A stretch of 64,000 nucleotides of DNA. It comes from Marsupella aquatica (lineage: Eukaryota > Marchantiophyta). Below the pieces are notes generated by a model. It was given only the letters and a program-made list of their open reading frames with translations. It did not search any database and was not told the origin of the DNA. The stretch's first letter is position 1. Each line of letters starts with the position of its first letter. Positions 10,541 through 21,350 of the stretch are shown here, one piece after another. Location: the NCBI GenBank assembly GCA_973895155.1, contig OZ316891.1:19840001-19904000 (forward strand), given 5' to 3'. The translations under genes were made by a program, and so were the position numbers.

Positions 10541-11860
10541 GGGGTCCGAGGCCTAAAAACGTCGCGGGGGATGAGGAGGCATCCATATAATGAGACCCCC
10601 GAGAAGACACATTGGAGACTGGAGTAACCAGAGTGGTGTTAGGTTTTGCCTAGAGGAAGCAAAAGAAGAAAGTATACTAGCTAGGAGCGACACTAGCATG
10701 GACCCTATAGTGGAGGAGGCGACGCAGTTGCTATCCTGGTTGTCATAACATTCCCGTATCAGTCCCTATAATTGGGACATGGAGCATTCAATGGATAGCC
10801 AGATTTGGAGATTTTTGGGAGATGTTGGCACCATGGAGTTGTCACATTTCCTCATGGAGTTTGAGCGGTGATATGATCAACAGAAGTTGCACAACACGTC
10901 ATTCTCCCCTTTCATGGCGTGGCGAGCGTTATTCCAACACTTGGAGGGGCCGCCAATGCATGACTATGAGGAGTTCTAGATGAGGTATGTTGAGCACATT
11001 GAGTCTTGGAGACGCAAGTGGTCTCCAAACTACGTCTCACTCACAGGTGAAGACATATCCTTGAAGGAGCTAGGAAAAGGGTGCTAGCAGCTCTAGCACA
11101 CTATTGCCAATCCCCAAGTTCAACCCAGTGCTGGAGTTCTTCAAGGTGTTGAAGAAGAATTACCAGGGTATTTGAGTGGACAAGTTGTTGAGCCTCCAGA
11201 CATTCAGCAAGATAGAGGGTGAGAGTTTGCGCAAGGCATATACTCGCATGAGGCGATTGATTAGTACCACGGAGGGAATTATAGGTGCATGCTCTATCTA
11301 TCCAAATTTGGTACCAGGCCCTGGATAAGGATTTGAGAAACCGAGTTTGGTTTTTGGCGTTGGCCATTGATGAGAAGTTGACACTAGAAAAGGTTTTCCT
11401 GCTTTCTCATATAAAAGGAGAAGGTTGTGACCCTTGGATTTTGCAAAGAGTCCCCTAGAGGAAGTGCTACTAGTATATTTGGTGGGCAACAGCAATAGCA
11501 ATTAGGGAATGTGCCAAGGAGGACACAACCCAATGTTCCCGATGGTGCTATTGCTGGAGGCAAAAGAGCAATATCACCCCAATGCCCCTTTAAGCCTTCT
11601 TATGCCACGCAAGTTGAGTGTTGGAGCTTTAAGGGATCTCATAACCAGTGTGATTGCCTTGAGAGGAAGGGTCCACCATGTTCAAAGCAAGAAGAAGCTG
11701 TCACTAGATAGCCAGATCTTAGGCATTGTGACCATTGCCATCAAGATGGGTATACTATTGAGAGGTATTTTGAGCTGCATCCTAAGATACTACCTAGTTA
11801 CCACCACAACCAAAGATATACTCATCTTTTCACATAGAGATAATGTTGCACCCTAGATAT
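10540..11860 (+). pseudogene. Decayed Ty3/Gypsy gag with zinc-knuckle region
   Basis: Plus-strand frames carry a gag-like helical region: FMAWRALFQHLEGPPMHDYEEF, then LRKAYTRMRRLISTTEG, then DKDLRNRVWFLALAIDEKL. Cys/His-rich stretches follow (CWSFKGSHNQCDC near 11615 and CDHCHQDGYTIERYFELHP near 11727) that resemble nucleic-acid-binding knuckles. Gag forms the element's RNA-containing particle. Stops and frame changes interrupt it at several points. It is followed on the same strand by reverse transcriptase, as expected for a Gypsy polyprotein. Confidence 0.7.
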
Positions 11861-12600
11861 ATACCAGAATTCAGTATAAATAAAGTGGTGAGAGACACTC
11901 TCTCCCCACTCCCACATTTTGATAATTTTTGCATCAAAGCAATACTCTTTTTATCTCTCATATTTTTTCTACTCTTTGCCTTGTGTACATCGTAGTGAGA
12001 CAGTTTTTGACCCGAATAGCAAAAGAATGAGTGTTAAAATTATAGATGGAGTCTTTAGGGTAAAGTTTCTTTGGGAATGTAAGGTGAGACGTTATTTTGG
12101 TCTCAAATAGAAAAAAATATGTAACATCATGAATCCTAGAGAGTGTCATTCCCAACCTTTCCCTTTGTAATATATTTTTTATTAGAGTTCATCTTTAATA
12201 AGTCTTTCGTGCGATAACACCTAATACACCACTTTGGTTTTAAGTTTACTACCACTAATATGAGGTCTAATGAACCCTTAGTCTATCTAGTTGTGTCATA
12301 CCGAGAGGAATGAGAGTGCATTATTTTTATTTTCTATTAAAGTATATCATTTTTCTTCTTTATTAGAATCATCATGGATTTGAATAGAGCCCCCAATGAT
12401 GTATCTGTTTTATTTTTCTTGGGGATATCCAAATATTTAGTTGTACAAAGCTCAGTTGTAAAGATATACTGATCGGTAGATATGGAGAAAGCGGCTTCAA
12501 TAACATATTAGCATCGCCAGAATTGATTGTGATACCCACTATTCTAATGACTAAAATTGTTATTTTAATCATAATCTAGGATTTAGTGTCATGCATGATT
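11860..12600. other. AT-rich segment inside the Gypsy element, no gene
   Basis: T-rich sequence without a coding match lies between gag and the polymerase region, where protease would be expected. It could be a small insertion or strong decay. Confidence 0.4.
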
Positions 12601-12979
12601 ACCTTCATGAGAGCCAACATGCCCTTTCCACAAATCACGCTCACCGGAACAGTGAAGAGGTCAGTGGGCTTCTTTTTTGCAATAGCATTGCATTGCTGCT
12701 CCTAAGGTTTCACCATAGCAACCACAGGTGACGTTCTTTGCACGTTCTGCCAAGGTTACTATTGATAGTTGGGAGCCAACTATTGGCCCCAAGATCACTG
12801 GAGGTGAGGAATAATGTGTACAATAGTTTCTAGAAAGTTATGGAAGTTATTTTGCTTTCAACATGCAAGATTTGGGCATGTCAAGGGACCAAGCATCTGA
12901 ATAGATTTGGTAGTGGATGCGCCCATCTTTCAAAGACCATATCGGTAACTATCACATATGGAAAGGATATTGACTCAGG

Positions 12980-13885
12980 CAAGGTGCCATGATTTGTTGG
13001 TAGCGGGATTATGAAGAAGTCATTTGGTGAGTATGCTTCTACCACTGTGATGCCAACAAAGAAGGATATGCATGGCAATTGGATTGACAAGAAAATGTGT
13101 GGAGACTATCGTCCAATTAATCAGTAGAGTAAGTCTGACAGCATGTATGTCATGCCCACCCTAGAGGAGATATTTGATGCCATTGGGCATGCAAGAGTGT
13201 TTAGCACATTGGATCTCAGGGCTAAATATCACCAGCTGCCTATCAAAATTGGTGACAGACAGAAGATGGCGTTATGGGGGATTGATGCTCATGGGAATGA
13301 TGTGTTGTATCAGTGGCTATTCTTACCGTTTGGATTGAAGAATGTGTCAACTGAGTTTCAGAGGGTCATGGATCAGATTTTGGCAGACTTGGATTTTGCC
13401 AAATGTTATATCAATGACATCATTGTCTACAGTGACACTATGGAGGAACATGCTATACATTTGCAGCAGGTGTTTAGCGGCTGAGAGAGCATGGGCTAAA
13501 GCTACATTCTGGCAAATGTAAGTTCTTCCATGACCAAATTGCATAATTAGGGCATACCATTTATCCAGGTGGATTGGGTGTGCAGCAGACAAAGGTGGAG
13601 GTAATTGCTCGCATCCCTCAACCTACCAATGTGAGTAGTGTCCGAGCATTTTTAAGGCTTGAAAACTTCTACCGAAGGTATGTAAAAGATTCAGTGCATA
13701 TTGCAAAACCTTTGACATTACTTATGAGATTGGACTATGAGTGGCAATGGGGTATTGACCAGGATAGAACTTTCCATCAGTTGAAGGAGAAGCTCACATC
13801 GGTGTCCACCTTAAGGAGACCTATCAGGGGGCATCTATTCAGGTTGCATACTGATTGGAGCAGTGCTCACTCAACAGGATGATGA
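12980..13885 (+). pseudogene. Ty3/Gypsy reverse transcriptase, decayed
   Basis: The frame before 13143 gives VMPTKKDMHGNWIDKKMCGDYRPIN (fingers). Then 13143-13484 gives RVFSTLDLRAKYHQLPI, FLPFGLKNVSTEFQRVMD and CYINDIIVYS. The palm aspartate motif reads Y-I-N-D in place of the usual Y-(I/V)-D-D, so an essential metal-binding aspartate is replaced. The thumb and connection follow in another frame (SSVRAFLRLENFYRRYVKDS). Reverse transcriptase copies element RNA to DNA in particles. Stops and frameshifts confirm it is inactive. Confidence 0.9.
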
Positions 13886-13889
13886 GGAA

Positions 13890-14340
13890 AGGGAGTTTAT
13901 GGTAATATATGCCAATCGATTGAATAACACTACAAAATCAAGGTATGGCTCCTATGAGGGAGAATGCTTGGTTGTAGTGTGGGCTCATTTTTTTATGTTA
14001 CTTGTTTGGTAATCCCTTCACTCTTGTTATGGATCACCAACCACTCAATGGTTGATGGAGTCAAACAAGCGTACTGGTAAGCTTGCTCGTTGGGCACTCA
14101 TACTTAAGGAGTATAATTTTGAGGTCTTGTATAGACCTGGTTACTTTCATCTGGATGCTGATGGATTGGGTGGCAATCCCTGCCCAAGCCAAAGGGATTT
14201 GACAGAAGTACGTTGGCATGATAAGGCAGACAAGGAGATGGTGCCAGGTTGGCATGCTTCTACTTATTTGTGTTTATTACCGAGTGTGGATGATCTTGGT
14301 GTAGTGGCATCATTGGAGAGACCCAATGTAGACTTGTAGA
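13890..14340 (+). pseudogene. Gypsy RNase H region, decayed
   Basis: Fragments such as SRYGSYEGECL and the frame at 14052-14339 with TGKLARWALILKEYNFEVLY then RPGYFHLDADGLG match the end of the Gypsy RNase H domain (normally R-x-G-x-x-N-x-x-A-D-x-L-S-R). RNase H removes the RNA strand after reverse transcription. The final Asn-x-x-Ala-Asp-x-Leu step is altered to HLDADGLG. It is continuous with the polymerase and integrase parts on the same strand. Confidence 0.75.
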
Positions 14341-14499
14341 TCCAGAGATTTCTAGTGAGGAGTCTGGTGGACATGATATTCATGATGGTGCAGATGTTGT
14401 TATGTATCTGTGCACGGTCAGCATGCCAGGCATGGTAACTGCCAAGGAGAGAGATTGGATCCTATATACAACGAGCTATGCGGTTTAGGTGGGAAGGAT

Positions 14500-14816
14500 C
14501 TCACTTATTGAGAGTTTGGGATGATGGCAAGGTGCAATTGGTACCTCCTTTATCCCAACGTGCATAGTTGGTGCGACATGCTCATGAAGAGCTTGGATAT
14601 TTAGGAGTGAAGCGGACATACAACTTACTCCAGACCCAGTATTGGTGGCGTGGAATGCATGTTGAGATGCAGCAGTTTGTGGCGCGGTGTACTATGTGTG
14701 ACAACGTGAGAGCATCATTTAATGATCCTACCCCGTAGTTGCATCCCTTGCCGATCTTGGGCTTGGGATATTGTTGGAGTTTAGATTTTCCTTGACCCTT
14801 ACCATTGACTAGACGT
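14500..14816 (+). pseudogene. Gypsy integrase, N-terminal part (left of the 40.6-kb block)
   Basis: The frame reads LVRHAHEELGYLGVKRTYNL, then YWWRGMHVEMQQF and ARCTMCD, the HHCC zinc-binding domain of integrase. It is followed by LGYCWSLDF, which holds the first catalytic aspartate, and PLTRRG. Here the integrase sequence stops in mid-domain, at the inverted repeat that begins near 14817. The next expected residues (HNRYALVMVEHF) occur at 55413. Two or more stops make the gene inactive independently of the interruption. Confidence 0.85.
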
Positions 14817-14845
14817 GGGCAAAATCAAGCTAAAGTGGGGAATCT
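14817..14845 (+). repeat. Left terminal inverted repeat of the 40.6-kb block
   Basis: GGGCAAAATCAAGCTAAAG followed by TGGGGAAT matches, inverted, the right-hand sequence at 55380-55408 (reverse complement GGCCAAAAGCAATCTAGAG then GGGGGTAT). I count about 21 to 22 identical positions of 29 with no gap. It lies exactly at the break in the integrase reading frame. Confidence 0.65.
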
Positions 14846-14849
14846 GGGC

Positions 14850-15640
14850 AATCTAATACCCCTTCTAATACCACCTTGGCCACTACGCTCAATACTAGTC
14901 ATGCAATGATGAGAGGTGAGGGTCGTTGCAAGTACAATGACCATGAAGGGAGGAAGGGCCAAAATTTAAGTTTGAAATCATTTCAAAGTACCCTCAAATC
15001 ATTTCAAACTTTGAAAGGTCAGCAAATCCTGACCGTGCCGTGGTAAATCATGATCAGCGGTGGTCTTTGAGGGATTAGCATTGGATCTGGACCATGGAGA
15101 GGGTGGAAGGAAGATCCAGACCGTTGCATAGCGGGCAATCGGTATCCAAGTTGGGCGCCAAGTGCGCACTACCTTTCTCTCATATTTTCTTTACAGTAAG
15201 TTTGAATGTTGCGTAGAACGCCTGCTCCCAATTCACGGAGTAGAATTTTATGATCAAGAGTGGAGATCCCACTAGGAAGCAGGCGCAAATGCAACCAGAG
15301 GTCTAGGATTACGGTTTTTCCTTCTGTCGCATCCAATTGCTTTGGGCGGACAAGGGCCCTATAGACAGATGACACTTTGTGAGGGAGAGCCCTCACATCG
15401 CTAGAGAACCATTGGTGCAGAGCTAGATTGTGAAGTCTGCGCCCAATATTCCTTTGGAAAGTTTCCTGATTGTTTTTGCCTTGCCCTTTGTTGAATGACT
15501 GTCTTTTGTTGCATTTTCATTCTCACCTTAGGCCATATTTTGAAGGGCAAAGTAATCAAGTAAGTTGTGATGTGCATTTGACACAAATGTCATCAATCTG
15601 TCTGTAGGCTAGGCACAAGGGAGGAACTTTGCAGGTGCAA
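14850..15640. other. Gene-free left flank inside the block
   Basis: No gene is supported. A local inverted arrangement of AAATCATTTCAAA and TTTGAAA words occurs near 14970-15020. Confidence 0.35.
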
Positions 15641-15659
15641 GGGAGAAACCGTGGAGTAG

Positions 15660-16536
15660 CAACCAGGAGATCTCAAAATGGGAGAGATTTCCAAAGAGCG
15701 GCCTGCGACCATAGAAAAGAAGAGGTACATGTCTCCTAAAAGACCTTTTGGTCCTGGTACCACGCGGTCTGAGAAGTCCCCAAATCCTAAGTTACCACCC
15801 AGGTCTATCAAGCATCGATGACAATGGACAGTTGAGGAGTTCTTGAAGGACCATGATTAAATATTTCCATAATGTCATTGGCTTACCCAATGTGCGAAGG
15901 ATTCCAAAGGAGCTTAGTAGTGATGATGTGTTGCCTGAGGTGTTAGAGGAGTGTTTTGGGGTGAAGTTGGGGAAGAACGGCTACAAGAAGGAAGGCGTTA
16001 AGGGGATTCCTCCCGAGGACATTCACATGCTTAGCTACGCGTTGGACAGAATGGGGAAATTCTAGCCATTCACTTTGGAGGTCGCCAGAGGTCTCTACTA
16101 CAAGCGCATCTTGAAGAAACCCATGAACTGGGCAGCTTGTGGCCGGCCTGGCATGGACAAGCATAGAGGGCAGCTGAAGCGAAGGATTGTGCAAAATACT
16201 GAAGTTGACTTCAACTTGCCGCCATGGAAGAGGGTTGAGACTCTATATATCCATCCTCCATATTTAATCTTCAATGGAGTCTCTGCTGCAAGTGGATCAC
16301 ATTGTCCGTCATCTCAATCATCTCATGCAGATGCCAAAACTAGTAAAGTGTGGTCATTTGACAAGGGTGCAAGAGGTAATTGTAGTGAATTGGAGATGCC
16401 GCTATTGAAGATGTCGTCTGATCATGAGGGTACTCCTGTCGACAGTCAAAACTTGAACTCGTCATACCAAGATGCAGTATCAAGCATGGAGATTCAATCA
16501 GCTATCGATCTGAGCATTAGAGGCAGGAGGGGATAG
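15660..16536 (+). pseudogene. Unrecognised element-encoded gene with basic N-terminus
   Basis: An upstream frame reads EISKERPATIEKKRYMSPKR then GPGTTRSEKSPNPKLPPRS, a basic proline-rich start. It is followed, after a stop and a frame change near 15855, by LPNVRRIPKELSSDDVLPEV and KEGVKGIPPEDIHMLSYALD (15853-16065). The same frame continues after one stop (16063) with PFTLEVARGLYYKRILKKPM and a Ser-rich tail to 16536. I do not recognise the family. The basic, low-complexity ends suggest a nuclear DNA-binding protein encoded by a mobile element. It is followed closely by a coiled-coil frame on the same strand. Confidence 0.4.
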
Positions 16537-17415
16537 TGAGCATGGTCAAGTTGAAGATAGTCTCTTTGTCAACTAGACAAGGTACAGGAAATATTGAGAG
16601 AAGTCAAAGATATGATAGTTTTCCGGGAGAGACCACTGTAATCACTACTAGCACACCGATTCGAAACCAGAAGCATTTTCTTCTTGAATCAATGTTGGAG
16701 GTAGTTCGGAGTAGTCTTCAGGAGGTTGGCCCTCAAATGGAGAAGGCTCGTCAGGATGCCAGTGAATACAAAACAAAGATGCAAAACATTATTGCTCAGC
16801 TCAGTTATGTTGAAAAGGAGTTGGCCACTTTGAAAGTTTTTAAAGTACAACATGCGCAAGCCATCGACACGTTAGAAAGTAATATTTGTGCTAAGCTTGC
16901 AGAAAAAGCTCAAATTTCTGATGATTTGGCCATGTTGGAAGAGCCCGATGAAGAGGATGCGGAAGGACCTGAAGATGAGGTATAGACTTCTCTTTCAAAT
17001 CATTAGTAACTAATCTTAGATTTTGTTGTTCGGTTTTGAACTCTGCTCAAGTAATTGTGCTGCCAGACAGACTTGCAAATTAAGGGTGCATGTAATGGAG
17101 GCTCCATGATACTCTGTTTTTACTAAGTCGGTTGTGTTGGCCCAAAATTTTGCAGGAAATATGCAAAAAATTGCGAGCAAAATTTCTGGCAAGCTGCAAT
17201 GAAGCAACTCTATTGCAATGGAGCTTGGACTGCTAGGAGCTGAGGCACACTATTCTATACTACACAAGCACAAGCAAAGATGGTCGAGTTGTCTAAGTTA
17301 GACGATGAAGAGTTCTTTGGGAAAAGCAACTTGAAAAAGCTAGAAGGATCAACCAACACACTGACAGATTCCTATGATGCGCTCAGTGAGGTGTGCTCAA
17401 GACTAAAGGAGTAGT
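16536..17415 (+). pseudogene. Coiled-coil protein fragment with acidic end
   Basis: The 149-codon frame at 16536-16985 has heptad-like helices (LEVVRSSLQEVGPQMEKARQ and IIAQLSYVEKELATLKVFK) and ends in an acidic tail, DEEDAEGPEDE. A related small frame at 17279-17413 (MVELSKLDDEEFFGKSNLKK) probably continues it after an intron or a break. The first frame begins one base before the preceding one ends, so both may be pieces of one gene. No known domain is seen. Confidence 0.4.
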
Positions 17416-17827
17416 TGAGTAAAGATGCAGTTTATGTATGCCCTGATAGTATCCTTTGTCCATAATAGTCAGAGGAAAGTTATTTTCCCATTAACACGAT
17501 TTGGACTAATTGAGAAGTGTGACACACTTCTCGTTTAGCCCGAACCTGTTTTGTTTTCTAAGACAATGCAAAGTGCAATAAAATGGGCGCCAAATTGAGA
17601 AAACATGAGTTCCTGCCATTGTGTCATCGTGGGAATACAGGGAGCGATACGTGCATCGGGCTTGACATTGGTAAGTTTTGAAAGTCACCCAAACTCCCAA
17701 CCGTGAGTAACTTGGCCCCAACCACGTAATCGGGGGTCGACCATGCACTAACTCAAGCCTAATTGTGGTTAGGAGGAAAATTTAACAATGGTTAGGGAGA
17801 AAAAGTAACCATGGTTGGAGCGTCCAC
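17416..17827. other. Gene-free stretch before a promoter
   Basis: No coding sequence is supported. Near-repeats of GGTTAGGGAG and GGTTAGGAGG precede the TATA box. Confidence 0.35.
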
Positions 17828-17836
17828 TATATAAAG
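17828..17836 (+). promoter_or_regulatory. TATA box of a plus-strand element gene
   Basis: TATATAAAG lies in a CACTATATAAAGAGG context typical of plant TATA boxes. The predicted transcript would begin near 17860 and run through the palindrome array at 17952-18334 toward the F-box-like frame at 18981. Confidence 0.5.
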
Positions 17837-17951
17837 AGGAGCGAGTTGGCCATAAAAGGTTTATTCTCTGCCTGAGTGAGCAACATCTGTCCTAGAAGAA
17901 TACCAAACTTCCATTGCATCATACATTCATATCAGTCCTTCTCTTGAAACA

Positions 17952-18334
17952 CCGATAAATTTATCGGAACTTGCATTCCAGTTTGAGTATTCTCGGTAAG
18001 GGTCTCATCGCGAGCTCTTTAATCGCTGTCAATGCAAGGAGATTCTAGTGAACATGCGATAAATTTATTGCAGTTCACATTGCTCTGTTGGATTAAGAAC
18101 CCGTAGAATATGCGATAAATTTATTGCAATCCGCATTCCTATCTTAGTTTTGGAGCGGGCGATAAATTTATCGCAGTTTGCATTCCTCTGTTAGGATCAT
18201 GATCCTGGAGAATGTGCGATAAATTTATCGCATTTTATATTCCTCTGTTAGATTCTAGATCATATGTGACTCACATTGTTATGGTAAATTGACGACTAGT
18301 TGGAGATAAATGCAAAGTGCGATAAAGTTATCGC
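17952..18334 (+). repeat. Six AT-rich palindromes GCGATAAATTTATCGC
   Basis: Copies are at 17952, 18056, 18112, 18159, 18216 and 18319, each 16 bp and perfectly or nearly self-complementary. Four are followed by similar words, such as GCAGTTTGCATTCCTCTGTT. Compensating changes keep the palindrome in the first copy (CCGATAAATTTATCGG). They lie just after the TATA box, so they would form hairpins in a 5' leader or act as protein-binding sites. Confidence 0.85.
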
Positions 18335-18980
18335 ACACTCGCACATTTTTGTTCCTAGGACTAATCCTAATTGTTGTACTTGTTATGCAGAGTTCTGTAA
18401 GAAGTAAGAAGACAGTTGCTTGGTGAATGAAAGGTACAATTACAAATGGCCGTCGAAGTTCAAAATAGGGCAAAACATGGACGTCGTTTTACAAAAGTTC
18501 AACGTAAAGTTCTTCTGCTTGGTTTGGGAGCGTTGTGGATGGGTGGCTCTATTCCTGAAGTAGGTTGAATCCGCTACGGATTGAGTTTTGCAGAATGAAT
18601 GAGGAAGGGATTCCAATTTGTTTGAGGCTGATGTTGGCAGTGTGTATACAATCTCTGGCGTTTTCTTGTAACTTTTGCTGTAGGCGTCTAAGCAACAAGT
18701 ACCATAAATTGGCATACTTGTGTTGTCAGATTTGGAACAACGATCCTTGGGTGAACCTTGCACACTGAACATTGCGTTCTTGATGCGTTTTGTAAGGACA
18801 CCTTTTTTGAACATGATTTCTTAAAGACAAGATTCTAACTCTACCCATGTAAAATGAATGGACTACAATTGAGTCCTAATCTTCAGTCCGTGATTGTCTT
18901 GCAGGATTGCTAGTGTGGGTATCATCAACTACACTTGGTGACTTGCGGTACTTTTCTGGTGTCATTAGCACGACTGCTTA
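18335..18980. other. Non-coding leader or intron region
   Basis: Open stretches on the minus strand (for example 18440-18814) have no recognisable content and sit opposite the plus-strand gene. I treat this as leader or intron of the plus-strand gene. Confidence 0.3.
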
Positions 18981-19553
18981 ATGGCTGTGTCAGAGAACCT
19001 ACTGGTTTCAAAGTTAGCCTACCTATTGGAGAAGGAAAAGAAGAAACATATTGCTGGAAAAGTGTCTGGCATGGAATCCGGAAGTTTGTTGGATGGACTT
19101 CCTGATCAACTCGTTGAGTCTCGCATTTGGCCTATCCTCAAATTGTCGTGCACAGAAGACGAGTATATTGATGTCAAGATTTCAGTTGAAGAACGATTTG
19201 ATCGGATAAGAACAATCATTTGTCTCGGATCAACGTCAAAGAAATGGAACCATCTTGTCATTGGTACACAAAATTGGTGCATACTGAAATTAGCAACTGA
19301 AGAGATTAACGGAATAAACAAATTGCTAAGAACAATTCTGAATGCTACCGTTCTCTCTAATCTTCATATCGCAAGGGTTTTCCGAGAGGAAACTCATTGG
19401 ATCCCTCCAATTGATCTGGTTGGATGCCTTTTGGATGAAAATGTGGTTTCGTGGAGTTTGGCACAATCTAGGAGAAAGTGGGAAGATGACACTTATGGGG
19501 ATGTATGGAGACATTTAAGGAGGACCATATGGTTGTTTAGGATCACCGGATAA
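18981..19553 (+). CDS. F-box-like protein encoded in the element
   Basis: This 190-codon frame has a coiled start (LLVSKLAYLLEKEKKKHI), then GLPDQLVESRIWPILKLS and, after an insert, LGSTSKKWNHLVIGTQNW. The pattern LPDxLV...I...L, later followed by SKKWNxLV, resembles the F-box, which normally links a substrate-recognising protein to the SKP1-cullin ubiquitin ligase. No C-terminal recognition repeats are visible, and the frame ends in KWEDDTYGDVWRHLRRTIW without them. It may be one exon of a longer protein: a GCGATAATTTTATGGC palindrome variant follows at 19571. The F-box call is tentative. Confidence 0.45.
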   Translation: MAVSENLLVSKLAYLLEKEKKKHIAGKVSGMESGSLLDGLPDQLVESRIWPILKLSCTEDEYIDVKISVEERFDRIRTIICLGSTSKKWNHLVIGTQNWCILKLATEEINGINKLLRTILNATVLSNLHIARVFREETHWIPPIDLVGCLLDENVVSWSLAQSRRKWEDDTYGDVWRHLRRTIWLFRITG

Positions 19554-19570
19554 GGGATCCCAATGAAGTT

Positions 19571-19586
19571 GCGATAATTTTATGGC
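19571..19586 (+). repeat. Palindrome variant after the F-box-like frame
   Basis: GCGATAATTTTATGGC followed by AGTTCAC is a degenerate copy of the palindrome arrayed at 17952-18334. It lies 15 bp after a stop codon. Confidence 0.6.
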
Positions 19587-19873
19587 AGTTCACTTTTCAT
19601 TGTTCCAATTGATGGTTTGCTCGAGAAGAGCTTTTTGTAAGGAACCTTTTAAATGTGAAGGGCCCTTGGCTGACTTTGTGCTCTGTACGTGGTCCAGTTT
19701 GTTGCGGATCAACTGCTGCCGATTGCCTCACACATGGATTGACTTTGCTGCTCATTTTATAAGGTATGATAGAGTTTGGAATGTTTATGCACTCACATCT
19801 CATAACCTTGTAAAAGCGGCCTACATAAATGTTTTCTAAAATTTGCTCATGAATTCCCTTCAATGACCAGGCC

Positions 19874-20595
19874 ATGCTCGAGTGTCGCATTTATGTACCC
19901 TGGAGAAATCCTCCAGAATGGGGCAATGGTGCCGTATTTGATCAGTTGAGGAGGCTCGATCAATCACTTATTTTGAAGATTTTGAGGCTAATTGTCAAAC
20001 CATTCGATCAAAATAAATATCACTTTTACCTTGACCACAAAGAGGGGATAATTTATATCCGGTGGGATAGATATATTTCATGGTGTAAGAGCATTGTCCT
20101 GCTCTTCCTCAAACCGGTGTTGTCACACGCCTTATTCTGCACTATTGTCATGTTGTGAAGGGTAATCCTGATTATGAACCGGAATTCTATGCCAAGAACA
20201 AACGTAAAGCATTTGATGAGATCCAGGATGTGATTGACCAGCTAGACAATCCTCTTGCCACCGAGTTTGTTATTGACACTGGTGGGAGACTATAGTCATA
20301 CCGGACCTGTGAAATCCCCCCTCGGCCTCTTTGTGCATTATTTAGGTTAGTTTATGTATCTTGTTTAAGGACAAATGTCCTTGACAATGGTGAGATGTGT
20401 GAGTGTTGCACAAATGCCTGTTGTGACATTCCGTCACGCCGCTATTCAGTAGTTGTAGTTAATCCTGAGACCGGTGCCACAGATTTTCATTGGTTGTGGG
20501 CCTATGATCATAGGATCACTCATATACCCCAATGGCCCAAGAAGCTAATCTCTCGCTACGCTGTAGCACGGTTTGATATTGGAAGGGATGATTGA
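19874..20595 (+). pseudogene. Unrecognised element-encoded protein, two-frame remnant
   Basis: The first frame (19874-20158) reads LECRIYVPWRNPPEWGNGAV and KPFDQNKYHFYLDHKEGIIY. A frame change near 20150 leads to KGNPDYEPEFYAKNKRKAFD and QLDNPLATEFVIDTGGRL, then after one stop to a Cys-rich patch (CECCTNACCDIP) and FHWLWAYDHRITHIPQWPKK ending at 20595. The parts read smoothly across the break, which suggests one former gene. The Cys patch could bind zinc. No family is recognised. Confidence 0.4.
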
Positions 20596-20664
20596 TTAGG
20601 CACATTATCACATGTACACTCGGCCGTCAATTTAAAAAAGGCTTACTTTTTGTTTGGACTACTT

Positions 20665-20870
20665 TTGCGATAATTTTATTGGTGTTGGTATGATTATACT
20701 GAAACTTGAATGACCCCATCTTGAAGTTGAGCAATAAAATGATCGTTGTTTGCATTGCGGGTCTCTTGTCCTTATGTTTGTCATTCCAAGGTTCAATGAA
20801 TGTGTTATGAGATGTCGTGTAACATTTCCACGTGTGCTATGAGATTGGCAACAATAATTTTATTGCTCTT
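20665..20870 (+). repeat. Three dispersed palindrome variants
   Basis: GCGATAATTTTATTGG near 20666, GCAATAAAATGATCG near 20731, and ACAATAATTTTATTGC near 20851 with TTTGCATTGGG following. They are further degenerate copies of the 17952-18334 palindrome, all in gaps between coding pieces. Confidence 0.6.
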
Positions 20871-20903
20871 TGCATTGGGATATGTTTATTTGCAAACTTT
20901 GCC

Positions 20904-21350
20904 ATGGCTGCTAGTGGAAAGAGTAGATCTGCCAAGGCTGAAAGTCTCATGACAAGCCTCACCAATGCAATTTAGACGAGTGAAGACATTTGTGAAGAGG
21001 TCAAGTGTATCAAGAAGCCATGGTACTTCCGTGACGCCAGATTATAGTCCATGGGTTTCCAAGATTGTGATACCCCAATCCTTTGGGTCCAGTTGCAAAA
21101 ATCTGCAAAGGTTAATGTTTTGTATGGCCCTGTGATTGCTGTGGCCGTCTGTGAGTTCATGGTTGGCCACAGGGAGGGAAAAGTGTTGACAGAGGGCCTT
21201 AGTTTCTTGATAATGTGTGGATGCAAGGGTTTCACATCTCTCATTGTTAATCTCAACAACTTTGATGAGAAATCTGTTGACAGTTATCCAAAAGATCTCC
21301 TTGTCGCAGAAGTTTGGGCAGCAAGTGTCAGACCCTTGCTTCTGAGCTAA
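20904..21350 (+). pseudogene. Unrecognised element-encoded protein with two stops
   Basis: From ATG 20904 one frame runs to 21350, with stops after TNAI and after RDARL. It reads SGKSRSAKAESLMTSL, then CDTPILWVQLQKSAKVNVLY and AVAVCEFMVGHREGKVL. The start and strand match the preceding frames, so it is likely another exon of the same element gene set. It is not assigned to a family. Confidence 0.4.
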
